Shown here piece after piece: positions 1 through 5,448 of a stretch of DNA of 5,448 nucleotides. A program made the translations under genes and the position numbers. The DNA lies in contig JAUUSE010000080.1 in assembly GCA_030842085.1 (NCBI GenBank), positions 1 to 5,448 on the forward strand. Direction: 5' to 3'. The notes under the pieces were generated by a model. The model saw nothing but the letters and a program-made list of their open reading frames with translations. It did no database searches and was not told the origin of the DNA. This stretch comes from Timburyella sp030842085. GTDB lineage: Bacteria > Bacillota > Clostridia > Oscillospirales > Acutalibacteraceae. Each line of letters begins with the position of its first letter. The first letter of the stretch is position 1.

Positions 1-172
1 GTTTCTCCCGCCTGATAAGCGGCGCTTCTTTTCGCTGAAAATTGTCAAAATCCGGCCAAATTAATATAAGAAATTTTTTAAAGCAGCGATTGCCAATTTT
101 CCGGCTTGTAATAATTGATGCAAGCACCGCTTTTATATGCCCGCAGATATGGCGACCCTGCAAAGCTTTCAT
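1..172 (-). other. Open reading frame running off the left edge, doubtful gene
   Basis: A minus-strand frame opens with ATG at 172-170, 25 nt after the stop of the alarmone synthetase gene, and has no stop before the window edge (57 codons). The predicted peptide begins MKALQGRHICGHIKAV and is basic, with no motif or family I recognise. There is no good ribosome site before the ATG, only the weak purine stretch AAAGATTAGA. It could be the 5' end of a real downstream gene, or chance, since an open frame of this length is not rare. A competing reading is a plus-strand frame that enters at the edge and stops at 62-64, which would be the tail of a convergent gene. The rest of this edge holds only short, weak dyads such as GCTTG/CAAGC at 104-125, with no U-tract that would make a terminator. 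Confidence 0.2.
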
Positions 173-197
173 AATCTAATCTTTATAATGACTCTGA

Positions 198-899
198 CTA
201 TTTGCTTTTGCTGTTTTCTATTAATTTTCTTAAACTGTCCATTTTTAAATCAAGATGAGCACTTATCTCCGCACATAATCTAAGCTCGTCGGAAATATTC
301 TTGTCTATTTCAACGTCGTTTTTATATCTAAGCTTATGCTCAAGGCTTGCCCAGAAGTCCATAGCTATTGTTCTAAGCTGAATCTCCGCTTTCATCAGGC
401 GCTTTTCCTCTGCAAGAAAAATCGGAACCTCTATAATAAGATGCAGGCTGCGGTAGCCGTTTTCTTTCGGATGCTCTATGTAATCGCGCTTTGTTATCAG
501 CCTGATGTCGTCCTGACTCAGCAGCGCGTCGGCAAGCATATACACATCTTCTGGGAAAGAGCAGACCACGCGTATTCCCGCAACATCGCCCAAATTCTTT
601 TCTACTGATTCTACCGTAAGGTCAAGTCCCTTTCTCTTAAGCTTCTGCGCTATGCTCTGCGGAGTCTTAAGCCGGCTTTTTATCGACTCTATCGGATTGC
701 GGTCATATTGGAGTGAAAATTCCTCGTTAAGCACGTTAAATTTTGTCTCTATCTCCATAATCGCGCATCTATAGTATGTCATCAAACGCCGATAATCATC
801 GAGCTTGGTGGTATGGAAAAGGGTTGAAATATTATCGGCGTCTAACGGAAATGGTATGCTTCTTTCTGTCTTTATCGTATTTTCTGACTGATTTAACAT
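198..899 (-). CDS. Small alarmone synthetase ((p)ppGpp synthetase), RelP/RelQ type
   Basis: This 233-residue protein is a single-domain GTP pyrophosphokinase of the RelA/SpoT synthetase fold. It would transfer pyrophosphate from ATP to GDP or GTP to make ppGpp or pppGpp in the cytoplasm. Visible synthetase motifs, in order, are the basic ATP-binding stretch SRLKTPQSIAQKLKRKG (75-91), DVAGIRVV (105-112) with the presumed metal-binding Asp105, the G-loop RDYIEHPKENGYRSLHL (138-154) with Tyr149 placed to stack on the guanine, and AEIQLRT (171-177) with Glu172, followed by MDFWASLEHKLRYK. There is no HD hydrolase domain and no TGS or ACT region, and the length fits stand-alone synthetases (about 210-230 residues) rather than full-length Rel. 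The MDFWASLEHK block resembles, from memory, RelP/YwaC more than RelQ/YjbM, but I cannot settle the subtype. The start is supported by AAAGGAG at 911-905, 5 nt before the ATG. The gene appears to have its own promoter, with TATAAT at 976-971. The family is near certain. Confidence 0.93.
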   Translation of the reverse strand: MLNQSENTIKTERSIPFPLDADNISTLFHTTKLDDYRRLMTYYRCAIMEIETKFNVLNEEFSLQYDRNPIESIKSRLKTPQSIAQKLKRKGLDLTVESVEKNLGDVAGIRVVCSFPEDVYMLADALLSQDDIRLITKRDYIEHPKENGYRSLHLIIEVPIFLAEEKRLMKAEIQLRTIAMDFWASLEHKLRYKNDVEIDKNISDELRLCAEISAHLDLKMDSLRKLIENSKSK

Positions 900-970
900 T
901 TTTACTCCTTTATGAAAAACGAAAATAAAACGGATTTACTGATATAAACATATTTATCTATTACAGCTTT

Positions 971-979
971 ATTATACCA
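971..979 (-). promoter_or_regulatory. Extended -10 promoter of the alarmone synthetase gene
   Basis: On the minus strand this reads TGGTATAAT, a perfect -10 hexamer (976-971) with the TGn extension. At 17-bp spacing the -35 position (999-994) reads TTCTAA, a poor match that an extended -10 can tolerate. Transcription would start near 964 and give a leader of about 65 nt that includes the AAAGGAG ribosome site. The -35 position lies within the left arm of the inverted repeat at 988-1088, so that element sits directly upstream of RNA polymerase binding. No start-site data are available, so this is a sequence call only. Confidence 0.6.
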
Positions 980-987
980 TATTTTTA

Positions 988-1088
988 TATATTTTAGAAC
1001 AGCACTGTAAATCCGGAGCCAAAAATGTATGTAATACATCTTAAAAGCATAAAGTTTACCCGAATTTACAGTGCGATTTTTGAATATA
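988..1088. repeat. Imperfect inverted repeat element of about 101 bp in the ABC / alarmone synthetase spacer
   Basis: The arms 988-1012 and 1064-1088 are imperfect inverted copies. The inner 11 bp (GCACTGTAAAT and its complement) match perfectly, the outer 6 bp (TATATT/AATATA) match, and the stretch between is degenerate. On minus-strand RNA the stem extends inward as 5' arm 1074-1059 and 3' arm 1017-1002, giving 16 pairs with two U-G wobbles. On the plus strand those two positions are A-C mismatches. A second small hairpin, ATGTAT-GTA-ATACAT (1025-1039), lies in the loop. No U-run follows the stem on the minus strand, so it does not look like a standard intrinsic terminator of the ABC operon. 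It could be an RNA structure at the 3' end of that operon, a paired operator, or a small MITE-like repeat. Confidence 0.55.
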
Positions 1089-1185
1089 TTTAATTTTTAT
1101 CAAAAGTCTACGCACTAAACGATTATCTTAATGCTATAAATGATAAAACATTATCGAGTGCATCTTATACGCTGCGCAATAAGTC

Positions 1186-3003
1186 TTAGGATGCCTTTTC
1201 AAACTGAGACTTATAAAGCTCCGCATAGAAGCCGTTTTTATTGAGCAGCTGCTCGTGATTTCCCTGCTCTATTATGTCGCCGTCTTTAAGCACTAAAATA
1301 AGGTCGGAATTTCTTATAGTAGAAAGCCTGTGCGCTATTACGAAGCTTGTGCGGTTCTGCATGAGCGTATCCATGGCCTTTTGGGCAATAAGCTCAGTAC
1401 GGGTATCAACCGACGATGTAGCCTCGTCGAGTATAAGCATCGGGTTGTTCTGTATCATTGCACGGGCTATTGTAAATAGCTGTTTCTGACCGGCGGATAT
1501 CGTAGTGTTCTCGCTGAGCACTGTGTCAAATCCGTGCGGCAGAGACATTATAAACTCATATATTCCGCAGGCTTTGCAAGCCTCTTCAAGCTGTTCGTCC
1601 GATACTCCCTCTTTATCGTAAACAAGATTTTCGCGTACCGTACCCTCGAACATCCATGTATCTTGAAGAACCATACTGAAAAGCGAGTGCACCTTTTCCC
1701 TCTTCATATCGCTTGTGGGAACTCCGTCTATTAAGATTTTTCCGCTGTTTAGCTCGAAAAACCGCATTAACAGATTAACTATAGTCGTCTTACCGGCTCC
1801 CGTCGGTCCTACTATTGCTACCTTTTGTCCCGGCTCTATTTTTGCAGAGAAGTCTTTTATTATTATCTCATCCGGCTTATCTGGGTAGCTGAAGCGTACA
1901 TGCTGGAATTCCACCGCGCCTTTGACGTCAAAGTTAACATCCTGCTTTTCGCTTTCGTCTTCCATTTCTTCCTCTTCAAGGAAGTCGAACACGCGTTTTC
2001 CTGCGGCTATTGCCGACTGCATGTTAGTCATGCCCTGAGCCAACGTGCTCAGCGGTGACGTAAACAGGCGAACATACATGATAAAAGATACTATTACACT
2101 GAAATTTACATTTCCGTTCAGCACCAGGACAGAGCCGACAACGCATACTGCAACATAGCCAAGATTGCCTATGAAGGTCATAAGAGGCTGCATTATTCCA
2201 GAGAGAAACTGGGATTTGCTGTTAGCGTTGTAAACCTCTTTGTTCATTGCCTTAAATCTTTCATTCATTTGGCGGGAAGCTCGAGAGAGCTTTACTACGT
2301 CATGGCCTGAATACATTTCCTCTACATATCCGTTTAAGGTACCCAGCGCCGTCTGCTGCTGTGAGAAATATCTCTGCGAGCGAGATACTATAATCATCAT
2401 TATGGCAAAGCCCAAAACGGTGGATGCCACAGCCGCCAGCGCCATGCGCCATTCTGTCACAAACATCATTATAAGGCAGCCGGTAAACTGCGCTATGGCC
2501 GTTACTACCGACGGCAAGCTGTTTGAAAGTGCCTGCGCCAGCAGCTGAATATCGTTTGTCATGCGGCTTAAAACATCGCCGAAAGGAGTTTTGTTGAAAT
2601 ATTTCAGGGGTACGCGATTTATTTTATCGCTTATGTCTTTACGCAGCCGGTTTGACACACGCAGTGTAACAGTAGACATTATAAAGTGCTGTACAAATGT
2701 GCAAATAGCGCTTATGAGATATATGGTAATTAAAAATATTCCTACCTGCGCTATTCCCGACATGTTTATATCGCCGTAAAGCGCTTCTGATATATAGTCT
2801 GTTATTTTTCCAAGCTGATTAGGACCTGCTATGGTAAGCACAGCGCCTACCGCTGCAAGAATTAAGGCAATTATTACTGGAAGAAGGTAGTCATTTGAAT
2901 GCTTTATAAGCTTTCCGGACACTTCTCTTATGCTTATGCCCTTAATGCTTTCTTGCGTATGCGGGCCGCCTCGGCCCGGCCGTCCCATTGGTGGATGCAT
3001 CAT
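1186..3003 (-). CDS. Heterodimeric ABC exporter, subunit with the catalytic NBD
   Basis: This 605-residue protein is a type IV (ABC-B-like) half-transporter with an N-terminal six-helix membrane domain and a C-terminal ATPase domain. Hydrophobic helices lie near 41-60, 86-108, 165-183, 187-206, 276-296 and 300-315. The NBD (about 363-600) has A-loop Tyr373, Walker A GPTGAGKTT (399-407), Q-loop Gln447, signature ISAGQ (502-506, canonical LSGGQ), Walker B MLILDE (522-527) with catalytic Glu527, D-loop SSVD (530-533) and switch His558. Hydrolysis residues are therefore intact, while the signature it lends to its partner is altered. The N-terminus is rich in Gly, Pro, Arg and Met, and an acidic linker (EEEEMEDESE, 343-352) precedes the NBD. 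The start follows a strong site, AGGGAGGT, 8 nt away; a second ATG is codon 2. The protein would pair with the 586-residue product just upstream. Size and gene order match TM288 of TM287/288. The substrate is unknown; drugs, lipids or peptides are all possible. Confidence 0.93.
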   Translation of the reverse strand: MMHPPMGRPGRGGPHTQESIKGISIREVSGKLIKHSNDYLLPVIIALILAAVGAVLTIAGPNQLGKITDYISEALYGDINMSGIAQVGIFLITIYLISAICTFVQHFIMSTVTLRVSNRLRKDISDKINRVPLKYFNKTPFGDVLSRMTNDIQLLAQALSNSLPSVVTAIAQFTGCLIMMFVTEWRMALAAVASTVLGFAIMMIIVSRSQRYFSQQQTALGTLNGYVEEMYSGHDVVKLSRASRQMNERFKAMNKEVYNANSKSQFLSGIMQPLMTFIGNLGYVAVCVVGSVLVLNGNVNFSVIVSFIMYVRLFTSPLSTLAQGMTNMQSAIAAGKRVFDFLEEEEMEDESEKQDVNFDVKGAVEFQHVRFSYPDKPDEIIIKDFSAKIEPGQKVAIVGPTGAGKTTIVNLLMRFFELNSGKILIDGVPTSDMKREKVHSLFSMVLQDTWMFEGTVRENLVYDKEGVSDEQLEEACKACGIYEFIMSLPHGFDTVLSENTTISAGQKQLFTIARAMIQNNPMLILDEATSSVDTRTELIAQKAMDTLMQNRTSFVIAHRLSTIRNSDLILVLKDGDIIEQGNHEQLLNKNGFYAELYKSQFEKAS

Positions 3004-3011
3004 ATTTATCT

Positions 3012-3019
3012 ACCTCCCT
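3012..3019 (-). promoter_or_regulatory. Ribosome binding site overlapping the upstream stop codon
   Basis: The minus strand reads AGGGAGGT, ending 8 nt before the ATG of the second ABC gene. Its first base is the last base of the TAA stop (3021-3019) of the first ABC gene. A ribosome finishing the first subunit would sit on this site, so translational coupling and balanced synthesis of the two half-transporters are likely. This also fixes the start at 3003 in preference to later ATG codons. Confidence 0.8.
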
Positions 3020-4779
3020 TATGCACCAAGTTCTTCCGGAGAAAGCTGTGACATTGCAATTTCTCTGTACACATCGCAATTCTGTATGAGCTCGTCATGT
3101 GTACCTATGCCAACCGCTTCACCGTTGTCTAAAACTACTATTTTGTCCGCGTGCCTTATCGTACCTATACGCTGGGCAACAATCATAAGAGTTGTGCCCT
3201 TTAACTGTTTATTCAGCTCTGTACGAAGCTTTGCGTCAGTTTTATAGTCAAGCGCTGAAAATGAATCGTCAAAGACCAGTATTTCCGGCTGACGTGCAAG
3301 CGCACGAGCGATAGAAAGTCTCTGTTTCTGACCGCCTGATACGTTTGTGCCGCCCTGCGCTATTTCCGCTTCAATGCCGCCCGGCATTTTTTCGACAAAA
3401 TCCGTTGCCTGAGCTATATCCAGCGCGCGCCATGTATTATCATCGGAGACCGGCGCCGAGCTTTCGCCAAAGTTTATATTGTCGCGCACTGTGCCGGAAA
3501 ACAATACCGCACGCTGCGTTACATAGCCTATTTTGTCGTATAATGCATCAAAAGTATAATCCTTTATATTTATTCCATCTATCAACACTTCGCCGTCCGT
3601 TACATCATAAAGCCTTGCTGCAAGACTTACCAACGTAGTTTTCGCACTGCCCGTGGCGCCTATAAAGGCGATTGTTTCACCCTTATTTACTTTAAAGCTT
3701 ATGTTGCGCAGAACATCGTGCTCGGAGGATGGGTAACGGAATGAGACATTTTTAAATTCCACTGTGCCGGTTTCCGGACCCTCTGTCATGCTGCCTTCTT
3801 TAATCTTCGATTTCGTGTTCAGTACTTCATTTATACGGTCGGCAGAAACCTCTGCAGCCGGCAGCATCATGAAAATCATTACCAGCATCATTAGCGACAT
3901 TATGACATATGTAGCATATGTGCTGAAAACTACGACATCGCTGAAAAGTGTAAGCCTTTCTGCCATATTTGTACTTGGAATATTATTTATAAGCGCAGCG
4001 CCTATCCAATATATTGCTAATGCAAGACCATTCATTGCGAGGGTCATTACCGGCATTAGCACCGCTAATGTGCGCTGGTTAAAGAGCTGTGTTTTTGTAA
4101 GATTATCGTTTGCTGTTTTGAATTTGTCGCATTGATATTGCTCAGCGTTAAAAGCGTGTACTACCTTTATACCTGTAAGATTTTCACGAGTTATGCGGTT
4201 AATTGAATCTATCTGCCTCTGTACCCGCTTAAATCTCGGTACAAGCACCACCATAATTACCGTCATAATAATAAGTAGTACCACTATGAATGCGGCTGTT
4301 ACTAATGACAGCTCCCAGCTTTTGCCTACAATCTTTATAACAGCCCATACCGCCATTACCGGCGATTTTACAAGAAGCTGGAGTCCCATTGCTATAAGCA
4401 TTTGAATCTGCGTAACGTCGTTAGTTGTACGCGTAATAAGGCTCGGAACGGAAAAATCAAGCATCTCCTGCTGGTCAAAGCTTGAAACTGTGCCAAATAT
4501 GCGCTCACGCAGGGTATAGCTGAAGCCAGCCGCCACTTTTGCGGCTAAATATCCGCATATTACGCTCAGCGCCATGCTTGCCAGTGCACACAGCAGCATT
4601 TCTCCGCCTACCTGCCATACATCCGAAGTCGTGCTGCCCGGAGTCTGGAGTATAACTGTAAGATTACTCATATAATCCGGCAGCTTGAGATCAAAATAAA
4701 TTTGACCTAATACTAACACGGCACAAAGAGCTGCAAGTATTACTTCTCTTAGTTTCATCTGTTTTAAAAGTTTTATCAT
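3019..4779 (-). CDS. Heterodimeric ABC exporter, subunit with the degenerate NBD
   Basis: This 586-residue half-transporter has six predicted membrane helices (near 12-29, 59-79, 133-152, 156-180, 238-262 and 283-307) and an NBD at about 339-575. NBD motifs are A-loop Tyr349, P-loop GATGSAKTT (374-382), Q-loop Gln422, signature VSGGQ (480-484), Walker B ILVFDD (500-505), D-loop SALD (508-511) and AQRIGT (535-540) at the switch. Three hydrolysis positions deviate: the last P-loop Gly is Ala379, the catalytic Glu is Asp505 and the switch His is Gln536. Asp and Gln at the latter two positions are the known pattern of the non-hydrolytic NBD in TM287/288-type exporters. The intact signature would serve the partner's catalytic site. 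The start has AAGGAGA, whose GGAG lies 7 nt before the ATG. It is the first gene of the pair, 94 nt after the phosphatidyltransferase gene. No MarR-like or TetR-like regulator gene is visible within the window. The substrate is unknown. Confidence 0.93.
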   Translation of the reverse strand: MIKLLKQMKLREVILAALCAVLVLGQIYFDLKLPDYMSNLTVILQTPGSTTSDVWQVGGEMLLCALASMALSVICGYLAAKVAAGFSYTLRERIFGTVSSFDQQEMLDFSVPSLITRTTNDVTQIQMLIAMGLQLLVKSPVMAVWAVIKIVGKSWELSLVTAAFIVVLLIIMTVIMVVLVPRFKRVQRQIDSINRITRENLTGIKVVHAFNAEQYQCDKFKTANDNLTKTQLFNQRTLAVLMPVMTLAMNGLALAIYWIGAALINNIPSTNMAERLTLFSDVVVFSTYATYVIMSLMMLVMIFMMLPAAEVSADRINEVLNTKSKIKEGSMTEGPETGTVEFKNVSFRYPSSEHDVLRNISFKVNKGETIAFIGATGSAKTTLVSLAARLYDVTDGEVLIDGINIKDYTFDALYDKIGYVTQRAVLFSGTVRDNINFGESSAPVSDDNTWRALDIAQATDFVEKMPGGIEAEIAQGGTNVSGGQKQRLSIARALARQPEILVFDDSFSALDYKTDAKLRTELNKQLKGTTLMIVAQRIGTIRHADKIVVLDNGEAVGIGTHDELIQNCDVYREIAMSQLSPEELGA

Positions 4780-4827
4780 AACTAATCTCCTTTCTTCTTC
4801 GTTTAAGCCGAATACCTCTTTAAATCA

Positions 4828-4838
4828 GTGAGTATCAC
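4828..4838. promoter_or_regulatory. Short dyad upstream of the ABC operon, possible operator
   Basis: The sequence GTGA-GTA-TCAC is a perfect dyad with 4-bp arms, lying 49 nt before the start of the first ABC gene in the 94-nt spacer. Repressors of multidrug exporters often bind dyads in such positions, but these arms are short and could arise by chance. I found no good promoter around it: a TTGCAA at 4850-4845 has no matching -10 at 17 bp. The operon may therefore be read from the phosphatidyltransferase promoter outside the window. Confidence 0.2.
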
Positions 4839-4873
4839 ACCCTCTTGCAATAATTGTGCTTAAAAAATAAAGC

Positions 4874-5434
4874 CTATTCTGCCCGACCTCTTTTTATTCT
4901 TTTTACATTCTGTCTGCTGTACATGACAAGTGAAAATATCATCATGGCTATACATATACCAACTAATATACAAGATAAAACGGTGGGTATACTGGGCCAA
5001 AAAATATGAATAATAACCGTCGCGTAAAGCAGGCAGGTGGTAGCCTTTCCGTGCCAGCTTGCACTGTATGTGCTGCCTGTTTTTTTGATTACGGCAATTC
5101 CAAAGGCCGCCATTATTATTTCCTTGACAACAAGTACGATGAGCAAAACCGCCATTGACGTAAAATTAATTGCCAGACATAAAAGCGCCGCTATCTGCGT
5201 AAGCTTGTCGGCTACTGGATCCAGCGCCTTGCCCACATCGCTCACCATGTTAAAGCGCCTTGCAATCCAACCGTCAATTACGTCAGTCGCTCCGGATAAA
5301 ATAAGCGCCGCTATGGAGTAATAATAATGTTCACTTAAATACAGCCAAACTATAAGCGGAATAAGCGCCAGCCGAAAAATAGACAAAATGTTTGGTATGG
5401 TTATAATTTTATGACGACTGTCTTTTGCTTCCAT
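4874..5434 (-). CDS. pgsA: CDP-alcohol phosphatidyltransferase, probable phosphatidylglycerophosphate synthase
   Basis: This 186-residue membrane protein carries the full CDP-alcohol phosphotransferase signature. It runs from Asp51 through Asp54-Gly55, Ala58-Arg59, Gly68 and Asp72 to Asp76, with exact D-x2-DG-x2-AR-x8-G-x3-D-x3-D spacing. The Asp residues bind the metal and Asp76 would be the base. Hydrophobic segments lie near 17-33, 38-49, 80-102, 104-117, 132-146 and 152-173. The likely reaction is CDP-diacylglycerol plus glycerol 3-phosphate to phosphatidylglycerophosphate, the committed step to phosphatidylglycerol at the cytoplasmic membrane. Length and the N-terminal TIPNILSIFRLALIPLIVW fit PgsA. 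A bacterial cardiolipin synthase of the same superfamily cannot be excluded, because substrate choice is hard to read. No clear ribosome site precedes the ATG. Its frame stays open to the window edge, so a start further upstream is possible. A TGA (5441-5439) in another frame may be the end of a closely spaced upstream gene. Confidence 0.8.
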   Translation of the reverse strand: MEAKDSRHKIITIPNILSIFRLALIPLIVWLYLSEHYYYSIAALILSGATDVIDGWIARRFNMVSDVGKALDPVADKLTQIAALLCLAINFTSMAVLLIVLVVKEIIMAAFGIAVIKKTGSTYSASWHGKATTCLLYATVIIHIFWPSIPTVLSCILVGICIAMMIFSLVMYSRQNVKRIKRGRAE

Positions 5435-5448
5435 TTTTTCAACTACCC

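Noticed and set aside
8..24. GC-rich dyad CCGC/GCGG near the left edge
   Set aside because: The stem is 4 bp and two alternative pairings compete. The plus-strand T-run after it is broken, so a terminator call is not supported.
41..105. Imperfect direct repeat ATTGTCAAAATCCGGC / ATTGCCAATTTTCCGGC
   Set aside because: The two copies differ in length and at several bases in AT-rich sequence, and I see no third copy or other sign of iteron or attachment-site structure.
336..608. Plus-strand frame of 90 codons opposite the alarmone synthetase
   Set aside because: It lies wholly antisense to a gene with complete catalytic motifs, has no ribosome site and shows no recognisable protein features.
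1112..1183. Weak hairpins just after the ABC operon stop (CTTAT/ATAAG at 1164-1183, GATAA/TTATC at 1142-1155, GCACT/AGTGC at 1112-1161)
   Set aside because: Considered as the operon terminator, but stems are only about 5 bp, AT-rich or interrupted, and none is followed by a U-tract on the minus strand.
2930..3247. Plus-strand frame of 105 codons across the junction of the two ABC genes
   Set aside because: It is a complement shadow of two well supported coding regions and a strong minus-strand ribosome site, with no family resemblance.
3345..4135. Plus-strand frames of 97 and 123 codons opposite the first ABC gene
   Set aside because: Both mirror conserved NBD and membrane-domain codons. 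Apparent hydrophobicity in the second is expected from the complement of membrane-helix codons.

Overview
The window looks like a chromosomal segment from a low-to-moderate GC Firmicute, most likely a gut-type Clostridia. The grounds are strong AGGAGG-like ribosome binding sites, AT-rich spacers, a stand-alone alarmone synthetase and a TM287/288-like heterodimeric ABC exporter. All four confident genes lie on the minus strand, so transcription runs from the right end of the window to the left. No transposase, tRNA, rRNA or CRISPR array is visible.

In transcription order: (1) a CDP-alcohol phosphatidyltransferase, probably PgsA, at 5434-4874; (2) a 94-nt spacer with a short dyad but no convincing promoter or terminator; (3) two half-transporter genes, 4779-3019 and 3003-1186, separated by 15 nt, with the ribosome site of the second overlapping the stop codon of the first; (4) a 286-nt spacer, 900-1185, holding a roughly 101-bp imperfect inverted repeat and an extended -10 promoter; (5) a small alarmone synthetase gene, 899-198; (6) a 197-nt left edge with no confident gene, only one open frame running off the window.

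The ABC pair is a clear case of asymmetric ATP sites. The first subunit has Asp for the catalytic Glu, Gln for the switch His and Ala for the last P-loop Gly. The second subunit has intact catalytic residues but an altered signature (ISAGQ). These defects all fall in the same composite site, leaving one intact and one degenerate site. The exported substrate cannot be read from the sequence. The phosphatidyltransferase and exporter both act at the membrane, and the alarmone synthetase is a stress and growth-control enzyme with its own probable promoter; any functional link among the three is inference.

The least explained structure is the 900-1185 spacer. It can form a 16-bp stem on the minus-strand RNA, and its arm motif recurs close to the alarmone-synthetase promoter.
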